DNA from: Azorhizobium oxalatiphilum
GTDB taxonomy: Bacteria; Pseudomonadota; Alphaproteobacteria; Rhizobiales; Xanthobacteraceae
Direction: 5' to 3'
NCBI RefSeq assembly: GCF_014635325.1
Contig: NZ_BMCT01000013.1
Span: 38,615-102,614, forward strand
Length of the DNA: 64,000 nucleotides
Shown: positions 56,522 to 64,000 of the stretch, piece after piece
Position numbering within the stretch: the first letter of the stretch is position 1
Layout: each line of letters starts with the position of its first letter
The notes under the pieces: generated by a model
The model's database searches: none
Told to the model about the DNA's origin: nothing
What the model saw: the letters and a program-made list of their open reading frames with translations, nothing else
Program-made: the position numbers and the translations under genes

Positions 56522-57334
56522 ATGGCGACAACGATTTCGGAGCTCGATGCGCTCCTGATGCAGCGGTCCCTGACCGATCCGGAACTGCTGGCAGCAACGG
56601 AACAGGCCGACAACGTTCGCATCCTGCCCGATGCCACGGTCATCAAGGTCGGTGGTCAGAGCATGATCGATCGGGGCCGCTCGGCAGTCTATCCGCTGGT
56701 GGATGAGATCGTCTCCGTCCGCAAGGCACACAAGCTGCTGATCGGCACCGGCGCCGGTACCCGCGCCCGCCATCTCTATTCCATCGCGGCGGGCCTCAAT
56801 CTGCCGGCGGGCGTGTTGTCGCAGCTGGGCGCTTCGGTGGCCGACCAGAACGCCGCCATGCTGGGCCAGTTGCTGGCCAAGCATGGCATCTCGTCGGTGG
56901 ATAGCGCCGGACTCTCGGCGGTGCCCTTGTATCTGGAAGAGGTCAATGCCGTGGTGTTCAGCGGCATGCCGCCCTACGGCCTGTGGGTGCGGCCTGCGGC
57001 GCAGGGTGTCATCCCGCCGTATCGCACCGACGCAGGCTGCTTCCTCGTCGCCGAGCAGTTCGGCTGCAAGGCCATGATCTATGTGAAGGACGAGAACGGC
57101 CTCTACACCGCCAATCCCAAGACGGCGAAGGACGCGACCTTCATCCCGCGCATTTCCGTGGACGAGATGAAGGCCCGTGGCCTGCAGGATTCGATCCTCG
57201 AATTCCCGGTTCTCGATCTGCTCAAGGCGGCGCGCCACATAAGGGAAGTGCAGGTGGTGAACGGCCTGGTTCCGGGCAACCTGACACGGGCTCTCGCCGG
57301 CGAGCACGTCGGCACCATCATCACCGCGAGCTAG
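56522..57334 (+). CDS. mosB: Molybdenum storage protein, beta subunit
   Basis: This subunit is part of the MoSto cage, which in Azotobacter vinelandii stores about a hundred Mo atoms as polyoxomolybdate clusters in an ATP-dependent way. It has 270 residues, the Azotobacter beta length, and is similar throughout by memory: [76 protein letters not shown] and the ending [14 protein letters not shown]. The fold is the amino-acid (UMP) kinase family, which binds ATP without a P-loop. AAGGG precedes the start. The alpha gene begins 11 bases after its stop, so the two are co-translated. Confidence 0.93.
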   Translation: MATTISELDALLMQRSLTDPELLAATEQADNVRILPDATVIKVGGQSMIDRGRSAVYPLVDEIVSVRKAHKLLIGTGAGTRARHLYSIAAGLNLPAGVLSQLGASVADQNAAMLGQLLAKHGISSVDSAGLSAVPLYLEEVNAVVFSGMPPYGLWVRPAAQGVIPPYRTDAGCFLVAEQFGCKAMIYVKDENGLYTANPKTAKDATFIPRISVDEMKARGLQDSILEFPVLDLLKAARHIREVQVVNGLVPGNLTRALAGEHVGTIITAS

Positions 57335-57345
57335 GAGCGAGGGCC

Positions 57346-58179
57346 ATGTCCGAAACCACCAGCGCCATCAAGCATGTGGCCTCGCCACTCGCCCGCCAGA
57401 CCCTGCTCGACGGCGACCTCACCACGCCGGTCGCCGGCAAGAAGCCGATCCGGGTTCTGCCATGGCTGCAGGTCGTGAAGATCGGCGGCCGTTCCATCAT
57501 GGATCGCGGCTCCGATGCGATCCTGCCCATCGTCGCCGAATTGCGCGCCCTGCTGCCCGAGCATCGCATGCTCATCCTCACGGGTGCCGGCGTCCGTGCG
57601 CGGCATCTCTACAGCGTCGGCCTTGATCTCGGCTTGCCGGTGGGTTCGCTGCAGCCTCTCGCTGCCAGCGAGGCGGGTCAGAACGGACATATTCTCGCTC
57701 TGCTGCTTGCGCCCGATGGCGTCTCCTATGTGGAGCACTCCACCATCGCGAGCCAGCTCGCCATCCATCTTTCCGCGGCTCGCGCGGTGGTCGGCAGCGC
57801 ATTCCCGCCCTATCACCACCACGAATTCCCCACCGCTCGCATTCCGCCCCACCGGGCGGATGCCGGCGCCTTCCTGGTGGCGGACGCGCTCGGCGCGGCC
57901 GGGCTGACCATCGTGGAAGACGTGGACGGGGTCTACAGTGCCGATCCCAATGGGCCAACGGGCACCGAGGCGACTTTCCTGCCGGAGATCAGCTCGGCGG
58001 ATCTGGGCCGGCAGGAGGGGACGCTTCCGTTCGACCGCGCATTGCTGGAGATCATGGATAACGCGCGCCACATCGAGCGGGTGCAGGTGGTCAACGGCCG
58101 CGTGCCGGGGCGGCTCACGGCGGCCCTGCGGGGCGAGCATGTGGGAACCATCGTCCACACCGGCGCTCGGCAGGCCTAA
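57346..58179 (+). CDS. mosA: Molybdenum storage protein, alpha subunit
   Basis: This is the partner subunit of the (alpha-beta)3 MoSto hexamer, 277 residues against 276 in Azotobacter. It matches the Azotobacter alpha chain by memory: [63 protein letters not shown] and [23 protein letters not shown]. The triple His (157-159) in PPYHHHEFP corresponds to residues that line Mo clusters in the Azotobacter cage. GGAG stands about 9 bases upstream. The organism probably uses stored Mo for nitrogenase or other Mo enzymes, which is inference. After the stop comes an inverted repeat without a U-tract. Confidence 0.93.
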   Translation: MSETTSAIKHVASPLARQTLLDGDLTTPVAGKKPIRVLPWLQVVKIGGRSIMDRGSDAILPIVAELRALLPEHRMLILTGAGVRARHLYSVGLDLGLPVGSLQPLAASEAGQNGHILALLLAPDGVSYVEHSTIASQLAIHLSAARAVVGSAFPPYHHHEFPTARIPPHRADAGAFLVADALGAAGLTIVEDVDGVYSADPNGPTGTEATFLPEISSADLGRQEGTLPFDRALLEIMDNARHIERVQVVNGRVPGRLTAALRGEHVGTIVHTGARQA

Positions 58180-58185
58180 AGGATT

Positions 58186-58222
58186 TCTGGAGCGTTTGCG
58201 TGAGACGCGGAAGCGCTCCAGA
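58186..58222. repeat. Intergenic inverted repeat after mosA
   Basis: TCTGGAGCG / CGCTCCAGA (58186-58194 with 58214-58222) enclose an inner GCGT / ACGC pairing, making a long near-perfect hairpin. No T-run follows on either side. It may be a dispersed palindromic element or an mRNA 3'-end stabiliser. Confidence 0.55.
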
Positions 58223-58339
58223 TGGCCGTAAGTCGGATCGGAAGCAGATAAGCCTACGACGGATGGCGCAGTGCGATGCCCAAGTTTGCATCCCTGTTTC
58301 GTATCGAAACAGGGAAAATGTCGTGAAATCATAAGGCGC

Positions 58340-58414
<75 letters not shown>

Positions 58415-58567
58415 CCAAGATCTGCCACGGCAGATCATGCGGCGGCCTTCATCCCTCATGCGCTGGCGCGCGTCAAGGCCGGGGAAACGTGACGTCTCGC
58501 CGGCTGGGGGTGGTTCGTGTCCCGGATCGGACGCTTGGCACGCGATGCGCTGCCAGGGACGTCCCGC

Positions 58568-58810
58568 TCAGGGATCGATGATCCCCACATCGCCTTCCAC
58601 CCGCAGCCTGCCCACGCAAGCCATGTGGTACTTCCGGCCCACCACCGGCATGTCGTCCTGGCGGCTGAATGAGGGCACGTTCACCTGAAGCTCCTTCACC
58701 AGAACTTCCTCGAAGCCATCGTCACGCTCCAGGATCACCCGCCAGTACCAGTCCCTGCCGGGGCTGTCCGCACACATGGTGTTGAACCTGTAGCGTATGA
58801 GCGTGCTCAT
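58568..58810 (-). CDS. Small unknown protein (80 residues)
   Basis: This is a short soluble protein from the ATG at 58810 (STLIRYRFNTMCADSPGRDW). It reads as a compact beta-rich domain: WYWRVILERDDGFEEVLVKE, then a C-terminal part VVGRKYHMACVGRLRVEGD. I do not recognise the family, and the ribosome site is weak. The codon pattern and a sensible hydrophobic alternation support coding. It lies between tRNA-Thr and the transporter terminator, on the same strand as both. Confidence 0.55.
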   Translation of the reverse strand: MSTLIRYRFNTMCADSPGRDWYWRVILERDDGFEEVLVKELQVNVPSFSRQDDMPVVGRKYHMACVGRLRVEGDVGIIDP

Positions 58811-58949
58811 GGTGGGGGCCTTGTGCGCGTGGCGGGACGGGAAAGCGGAGCCGATGGCAGCCTGCATGAGCCTTGGAACATGACGCCCGATCCTGCGCAA
58901 CTCATCCCAACGCCGCGGGTGAAGCCGCAGGTTGGTCCGCCGGGGCCAT

Positions 58950-58982
58950 AAACGCGAACGGCCCCGCCTGAGCGGGGCCGTT
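58950..58982 (-). terminator. Terminator of the MHS transporter gene
   Basis: A perfect 11-bp stem AACGGCCCCGC / GCGGGGCCGTT (58957-58967 with 58972-58982) has a 4-base loop. On the minus strand it is followed by CGCGTTTAT. It begins about 48 bases after the transporter stop. Confidence 0.82.
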
Positions 58983-59029
58983 GCTGTCTTGCTGGTGCGG
59001 TCCGGGCGCGGCCCGGACCGACGGGCCGA

Positions 59030-60703
59030 CTAGTGCGAGTGCCAGTCGTCGATGTTGCGGTCCTTGGTCTCCGGCACGAACAGCAGGCCGATGACGAAGG
59101 TCGCCAGTGCAATGACGATCGGGTACCAGAGGCCGTAATAGATGTCGCCGGTGGCCGCCACCATGGCGAAGGCGGTGGCCGGCAGCAGGCCGCCGAACCA
59201 GCCGTTGCCGATGTGATAGGGCAGCGACATGGAGGTGTAGCGGATACGGGTGGGGAACAGTTCCACCAGCGCCGCCGCGATCGGCCCGTAGACCATGGTC
59301 ACGAACAGCACCAGCACGAACAGAAGTCCGATCACCGCCGCCGTGCGTGGTTTGAAGATGTCGAACGGGTGCGACATCTTCACGATGTCGGTGTTGGTGG
59401 CAGCGTTGGGATAGCCCGCCGCCTGCAATGCGGCGGTGGTGGTTTTGGCGAAGTCGGGGCCGTAGGGAACGACCACGTCGTTGATCTTCACCTGCGTGGG
59501 CGACCCGGCCGGTCCCGGCTCCGTCGCATACTTCACCGAAGACTTCGCGAGGAAGTCGCGGGCAAGATCGCAGGGCGCGGTGTAGATGCGGGTGCCCACC
59601 GGGTTGAACAGGCTGCCGCATTCGCCCGGAGAGGCCACCACCGTGACGCGCACGTTCTTGATGGCGTTCTCCAGCGCCGGGTTGGCGTAGGTGGTGATGG
59701 CGTTAAACAGCGGGAAGTAGCTGGCCGCCGCGATCAGGCAGCCGGCGAGGATGATCGGCTTGCGGCCGATCTTGTCCGACAGCCAGCCGAAGAACACGAA
59801 GAAGCCCGTGCCCAGCAGCAGTGACCACGCGATCAGCAGGTTGGCGGTGTAGCCGTCCACCTTCACGATCGATTGCAGGAAGAACAGGGCATAGAACTGG
59901 CCCGTGTACCAGACCACGCCCTGACCGGCGACGAGGCCGAACAGTGCGAGCAGCACGATCTTCAGGTTCTTCCACTGGCCGAAGGCTTCCGAGAGCGGCG
60001 CCTTCGAGGTCGAGCCTTCTTCCTTCATCTTCTTGAAGGCGGGCGATTCATTCAGCTGCATGCGGATCCACACCGAGATGCCGAGCAGCGCGATGGAAAC
60101 CAGGAACGGGATGCGCCAGCCCCAGGCCGCAAAGGCGGGCTCGCCGACGATGGTGCGCGTGAACAGGATCACGATCAGCGAGAGGAACAGGCCCAGCGTC
60201 GCCGTGGTCTGAATCCAGGAGGTGTAGAAGCCGCGGCGGCCGTGGGGCGCATGCTCGGCCACATAGGTGGCGGCACCACCGTATTCGCCGCCGAGCGCGA
60301 GGCCCTGGGCAAGGCGCAGCACGATCAGGATGATCGGGGCGGCGATGCCGATGGTGGCGGCATTGGGCAGGATGCCGACGATGAAGGTCGACAGGCCCAT
60401 GATGAGGATGGTGACGAGGAAGGTGTATTTGCGGCCGACAAGATCACCCACCCGGCCGAACACGATGGCGCCGAAGGGGCGGACCAGGAAGCCGGCGGCG
60501 AAGGCCAGCAGTGCGAAGATATCGCGGGTGGCCGGCGGATAGGCGCTGAAGAATTGTGCGCCGATGATCGCGGCCAGCGAGCCGTAGAGATAGAAATCGT
60601 ACCACTCGAACACCGTGCCGAGGGATGAGGCGAAGATGACCTTCTTCTCTTCCCGCGTCATCGGGGCGTGGGCCGCCACCGGACTTGCAGTCGTAACCGA
60701 CAT
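59030..60703 (-). CDS. MFS transporter, metabolite:H+ symporter (MHS/ProP-ShiA family)
   Basis: This is an inner-membrane proton symporter of 557 residues with twelve spans. The ATG at 60703 has a GGAGGGAGGAG ribosome site, and the frame runs 21 codons further up without a better start. MHS-family signatures are FEWYDFYLYGSLAA, the loop 2-3 motif GRVGDLVGRKYTF, RLAQGLALGGEYGGA and FGWLSDKIGRKPI. A non-membrane insertion of about 110 residues follows TM8 (roughly residues 345-455) and carries two cysteines (GECG, PCDL). This insertion makes the protein longer than ProP. The substrate may be an organic acid or a similar metabolite and is not determined. Confidence 0.9.
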   Translation of the reverse strand: MSVTTASPVAAHAPMTREEKKVIFASSLGTVFEWYDFYLYGSLAAIIGAQFFSAYPPATRDIFALLAFAAGFLVRPFGAIVFGRVGDLVGRKYTFLVTILIMGLSTFIVGILPNAATIGIAAPIILIVLRLAQGLALGGEYGGAATYVAEHAPHGRRGFYTSWIQTTATLGLFLSLIVILFTRTIVGEPAFAAWGWRIPFLVSIALLGISVWIRMQLNESPAFKKMKEEGSTSKAPLSEAFGQWKNLKIVLLALFGLVAGQGVVWYTGQFYALFFLQSIVKVDGYTANLLIAWSLLLGTGFFVFFGWLSDKIGRKPIILAGCLIAAASYFPLFNAITTYANPALENAIKNVRVTVVASPGECGSLFNPVGTRIYTAPCDLARDFLAKSSVKYATEPGPAGSPTQVKINDVVVPYGPDFAKTTTAALQAAGYPNAATNTDIVKMSHPFDIFKPRTAAVIGLLFVLVLFVTMVYGPIAAALVELFPTRIRYTSMSLPYHIGNGWFGGLLPATAFAMVAATGDIYYGLWYPIVIALATFVIGLLFVPETKDRNIDDWHSH

Positions 60704-61307
60704 TGTTGCTCCTCCCTCCAGGGCGTTCCGTCGGGCTGACTTGAGCCGGGTGGAACGTGCCCCCACAAAGCCCTAGAGCACGTATTGATCTGAATGCATC
60801 GCAATCAAATCAATACGGTCTCCACCGAAGTATTGGAGGCTGATGGTCGATGAGGTTGTTTCAACCTGATCGGATCAGACTCCAGGGACGGCAGCGCCGG
60901 TCAGGCCTTGCTTTCCTGACCGGCCCCGGCCCTGACCGGATGCCGCCTCGCCGCGCGGCGAGGCGTGTGGCCGTTTGCTCCGGGGCTGGGCGCGGTGTCG
61001 CGGGATAAGCAAACCCGTTCCCGCGCAAGGATATCGCGCAGGGGGATGGGCCTTTCCTCCGACGGCAGCGCCTGTTCCGCATCTGATGCGCGGATGAGCC
61101 GAACCGGGCGCGCAACGCGCCATGAAGGCCAGAATGACGCAGGACTGTGCAGGTTGCGATTGGTCAATGGTCTTAGGTGCAGCCGCGAAGTCGCGAGTTG
61201 CACTGCGCCATTCTTATGGCTCACCATTGATATGGCGGTGAAGGGTCTGCGAATACTTTGCGTGAGGCAGAGGTCAGGCCTGACGCGCCACGATCGCCAA
61301 ACCGGGG
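60704..61307. repeat. Gene-free region with clustered palindromes
   Basis: No convincing gene lies in about 600 bases. Inverted repeats are dense: CGTATTGAT / ATCAATACG (60781-60789 with 60809-60817), a GTTTCAACCTGATCGGATCAG stretch at about 60858-60878, GCCGGTCAGG / CCTGACCGGC (60896-60905 with 60915-60924) and GCCTCGCCG / CGGCGAGGC (60945-60953 with 60956-60964). The first two resemble rhizobial intergenic mosaic/palindromic elements. The part from 61,000 to 61,300 shows nothing I can name. Confidence 0.6.
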
Positions 61308-62153
61308 TCAGCCGGCGCGCTTGATCGCGCGCCGGGCCATGCCGAGCGACAGCGCGGCGGCATTGGAGACGTTGAGGCTCTTGATGACGCCCGGCAGGTC
61401 GATGCGGGCCAGCACGTCGCAGGTCTCGCGAGTCAGCTGGCGCAGACCCTTGCCCTCGGCGCCGAGCACGAGCGCCATGGGCGCGCGCAACTGGGTGTCC
61501 TCGAAATCGGCCGGGCCCTCGCTGTCGAGGCCCACCACCAGCATGCCGGAGTCCTTCAGCTCCTCCAGTGCGCGGGCGAGGTTGGTCACGAGGCAGAAGG
61601 GCACGTGCTCCAGGCCGCCTGAGGCGCTCTTGGCCAGCACGCCGGTGGCCACCGGGCTGTGGCGGGCTGTGGTGACGATAGCGCCCACCGCGAAGGCCGC
61701 CGCCGAGCGCACGATGGCGCCCACATTGTGCGGATCGGTGATCTGGTCGAGCACCAGCACGAGGTCGTGCTTGGCCACCTTCTTCAGGGGCGGGGAGGGC
61801 AGATGGTCGGCTTCCGCCAGCAGGCCCTGATGCACCGCGTCGGCGCCCAGCAGCTTGTCGATCTCCGAGGGGCGGACGATCTCCGGTGCGATCGGCAGCG
61901 GGAAGCCTTCCTCCTGCAGCCGGTTGGCGGCGTTCTCGGTGGCCAGGATCTTGCGGAATTTCCGCTTGGGATTGGCCAGCGCCTCACTGACCGTGTGCCA
62001 GCCATAGAGCAGGGCGACATCATTCTCGCCCTCCCATGCGGGCGGGCGTCCGCCGCCGGTCTTCCGCTTGGGCGGGAAGGGGCGTCCGCCGCCCTTGCCG
62101 CCGAAGGGGCGGTTGGCGGCGCGGAAGGGCGGGCGATCGGGACGGTCAGACAT
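61308..62153 (-). CDS. rlmB: 23S rRNA 2'-O-methyltransferase RlmB (TrmH/SpoU family)
   Basis: This SAM-dependent enzyme methylates a guanosine (G2251 in E. coli numbering) of 23S rRNA. It has 281 residues: a basic, Gly/Pro/Arg-rich N-terminal tail (about 1-42), an L30e-like substrate-binding domain (LLYGWHTVSEALANPKRKF) and the SPOUT knot domain. The three SpoU motifs are clear: DQITDPHNVGAIVRSAAAF with the catalytic Arg, LVLGAEGKGLRQL, and IKSLNVSNAAALSL. The tail is longer than in E. coli and may aid RNA binding. The binding-protein gene ends 72 bases upstream on the same strand. Confidence 0.93.
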   Translation of the reverse strand: MSDRPDRPPFRAANRPFGGKGGGRPFPPKRKTGGGRPPAWEGENDVALLYGWHTVSEALANPKRKFRKILATENAANRLQEEGFPLPIAPEIVRPSEIDKLLGADAVHQGLLAEADHLPSPPLKKVAKHDLVLVLDQITDPHNVGAIVRSAAAFAVGAIVTTARHSPVATGVLAKSASGGLEHVPFCLVTNLARALEELKDSGMLVVGLDSEGPADFEDTQLRAPMALVLGAEGKGLRQLTRETCDVLARIDLPGVIKSLNVSNAAALSLGMARRAIKRAG

Positions 62154-62225
62154 GCAGAGGCTTTGTCAGACCCGTGCACGCCGCGCAAGAGGCGTGGATG
62201 TCCGCGGCCCGCCCGTCGACGCGCA

Positions 62226-63038
62226 TCAGGGCGTCGCCGGCTGCATGCCCTTGGTGGCGAGGATGGGCGTGGTGTCCGGCCCCGACAGGCGGGCGAGGAA
62301 GGCGGCGGCCGCCTGCGGGTCGGCGGGAGCGGGCGCCAACGCTCCAGCATAGACGGTGAAATTCTGGATGTCGGCGGGCAACGGCCCCACAAGGTCTGCG
62401 CCTGGAACGGCCAGAATTTCGCTGATCTGGTGGATGGCGATGTCCGCCTCGCCGGACACCAGCCGGGTGGCGACGAGGCCGCCCGGCACGAGCACCGCCT
62501 TGGCCCTGATGGCGTCGGCGATGCCCCAGCGCTCGAACAGGCGGGTCAGATAGATGCCGCTGGAGCCGCCTGCCGCCGGATCGATCATGGCCACGCGCTG
62601 GGCGGCGAGCAGGGTCTGCTTGAAAGCGTCCGAGGTGGAAATGTCGGGTCTGGGGGCGCCGGCTTTCACCGCAACGCCGATGCCGACCTTGGCGAGGGGC
62701 GCGATGGCGCCAGCGCCGACCTTGCCGGCCTTCTGAAGGTCGGCGAGCGCACCGGGGGTGAGGATCAGCACGTCGAAGGTCTCGCCGCCGTTCACCCGTC
62801 GCACGAGGGCGCCCGCGGTGTCGTTGTCGAGTTTCACCTGCGTCCCCGTGTCCGCGGCGAATCGCGCGGCGACCTCGGCCACCACCGGCTTGAACGCACC
62901 GGAGGTCAGCACCCTGATTTCGGCGGCTTGCGCCATCGGTGCGGCGAGAAGGCCGAGAGCGACGAGAAGCAGCAGCACCGCGCGGCGTCCTTGCACATGC
63001 AGGCACGACGGGCGGCGGGTGGACGGAGAGTCGAGCAT
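62226..63038 (-). CDS. Solitary ModA-like periplasmic substrate-binding protein
   Basis: This is a 270-residue exported type II binding protein. The ATG at 63038 is chosen because it places the signal peptide (RRAVLLLLVALGLLAAP, cleavage near AQAAE) near the N-terminus; the upstream open frame is non-coding in style. The mature part matches the molybdate-binding/extracellular solute family: IRVLTSGAFKPVVAEVAARF, NGGETFDVLILTPGALADL, DPAAGGSSGIYLTRLFERWG and GEADIAIHQISEIL. No permease or ATPase gene is beside it, so it is an orphan receptor. Ligand could be molybdate, another oxyanion or a small organic acid. The nearby mos genes make an oxyanion worth testing. Confidence 0.82.
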   Translation of the reverse strand: MLDSPSTRRPSCLHVQGRRAVLLLLVALGLLAAPMAQAAEIRVLTSGAFKPVVAEVAARFAADTGTQVKLDNDTAGALVRRVNGGETFDVLILTPGALADLQKAGKVGAGAIAPLAKVGIGVAVKAGAPRPDISTSDAFKQTLLAAQRVAMIDPAAGGSSGIYLTRLFERWGIADAIRAKAVLVPGGLVATRLVSGEADIAIHQISEILAVPGADLVGPLPADIQNFTVYAGALAPAPADPQAAAAFLARLSGPDTTPILATKGMQPATP

Positions 63039-63280
63039 CGGCAAATCCCCACGAGGTGTGGAGTCAGCATAGCGTGGACGCAGTGTCGCGGCAGCGTTGA
63101 TTGCGATGCGGACCGGCAGCTTCCGTGGACCTCCGAAGGGGGCGTCATCCACAGGCTGGGCGGCCGAACTGAATTGCGGGTTGACTTGTGGGAGGGCGCC
63201 GAACATAAAGCCGGGCCTTGAGGGAACTGAGCGCGCTCTTTCCCCTCGGCCGGCTTGGCTGGCGCAAGGCAATGCTTGTT

Positions 63281-63309
63281 ATTTCGCCTCGGCTTCGGCT
63301 TGGCGAAAT
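63281..63309 (+). other. Hairpin just upstream of tRNA-Tyr
   Basis: A perfect 8-bp inverted repeat ATTTCGCC / GGCGAAAT (63281-63288 with 63302-63309) ends 20 bases before the tRNA 5' end. It lies where the promoter or processing site of the tRNA/tuf transcript is expected. Confidence 0.4.
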
Positions 63310-63329
63310 GCGATGACGGGCCCGGATGT

Positions 63330-63414
63330 GGAGGGGTGCCCGAGTGGTTAAAGGGGACGGACTGTAAATCCGTTGGCTCTGCCTACGTTGGTTCGAATCC
63401 AACCCCCTCCACCA
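63330..63414 (+). tRNA. tRNA-Tyr (anticodon GTA)
   Basis: This is a class II tRNA with a long variable arm. The acceptor GGAGGGG (63330-63336) pairs with CCCCTCC (63404-63410), the anticodon loop is CTGTAAA, the T-loop is GGTTCGAATCC, the discriminator is A, and the CCA end is encoded. Confidence 0.97.
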
Positions 63415-63453
63415 CCCGTCATCGGATGAAGAAGCGCTGAGATCGTGCGTCGC

Positions 63454-63527
63454 GCGGGTGTAGCTCAATGGTAGAGCAACAGCCTTCCAAGCTGATGACG
63501 AGGGTTCGATTCCCTTCACCCGCTCCA
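63454..63527 (+). tRNA. tRNA-Gly (anticodon TCC)
   Basis: The acceptor GCGGGTG (63454-63460) pairs with CACCCGC (63517-63523). The D-arm is AGCTCAATGGTAGAGC, the anticodon loop is CTTCCAA, the T-arm is AGGGTTCGATTCCCT, the discriminator is T, and the CCA end is encoded. It follows tRNA-Tyr by 39 bases and precedes tuf, as in the tufB locus of many proteobacteria. Confidence 0.97.
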
Positions 63528-63704
63528 TTCCTTATCGCAGGTTGAAGGTCGCTGCATGCGCCCTTAAATACGGCCCGACGCACAGGCTGAGCGTATGGCC
63601 TGTGACGCGTCGCGCGCGGGCACTTGCGATCTTGCCAGAAACCCCCTATCCCACGGCGGCTTTTTTCGCGGCCCGCCGGGCGCCCGAAGGACTGAGAGAG
63701 AACG

Positions 63705-64000
<296 letters not shown>

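Overview
The window looks like the chromosome of a high-GC alphaproteobacterium of the Hyphomicrobiales, most likely Xanthobacteraceae (Azorhizobium/Xanthobacter-like). Supporting signs are uniformly GC-rich coding, an alphaproteobacterial-type LexA box (GAAC-N7-GAAC) in front of imuA-imuB-dnaE2, rhizobial-style intergenic palindromes, and a molybdenum storage protein gene pair that closely resembles the Azotobacter proteins. The genus is an inference from sequence memory; no search was run.

Layout. 0.2-4.6 kb: RND efflux adaptor and pump, closed by a perfect terminator. 4.7-7.5 kb: cobT with a hairpin leader, a convergent membrane histidine kinase and a small nuclease-fold protein. 7.6-13.2 kb: the SOS mutagenesis cassette imuA-imuB-dnaE2 under a LexA box. 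13.4-18.4 kb: a chemoreceptor, tam, ettA and a cupin protein. 18.6-20.3 kb: tRNA-Gly(GCC) and a Tat-exported SMP-30-type protein. 20.4-26.5 kb: a catabolic-type cluster of ABC importer (binding protein, permease, ATPase), a cyclic-amidohydrolase, a COG0523 GTPase and a divergent IclR regulator with a doubled operator candidate. 26.6-29 kb: a MacB/FtsX-like ABC system with a His-rich loop and a small Tat protein. 29.1-32.7 kb: a PhoA-type phosphatase, two small proteins and an Sfp-type phosphopantetheinyl transferase.

33.5-54.1 kb is the dominant feature: one enormous autotransporter adhesin gene. It has a signal sequence, a Gly-rich region, about 48 copies of a ~92-residue (276 bp) repeat interrupted by six ~700 bp modules, and a C-terminal beta-barrel. 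A single missing base at ~37,717 splits it into a 1407-codon and a ~5.4 kcodon reading frame. With that base restored it would encode about 6,848 residues. It is preceded by an AT-rich, palindrome-rich control region.

54.7-58.2 kb: a DASS-type anion transporter, then mosB-mosA (molybdenum storage protein beta and alpha). 58.3-64 kb: tRNA-Thr(TGT), a small unknown gene, an MHS-family MFS transporter, a palindrome-rich gap, rlmB, a solitary ModA-like binding protein, tRNA-Tyr, tRNA-Gly(TCC) and the start of tuf. The tRNA/tuf set matches the ancestral thrU-tyrU-glyT-tufB neighbourhood, with the Thr gene now displaced and inverted.

Functional links. The 20.4-26.5 kb cluster looks like uptake plus ring-opening of a nitrogenous compound, with metal supply by the COG0523 protein. 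The neighbouring His-rich MacB-like system also suggests metal homeostasis. The mos genes point to a molybdenum-demanding, probably nitrogen-fixing lifestyle. The giant adhesin points to surface attachment.
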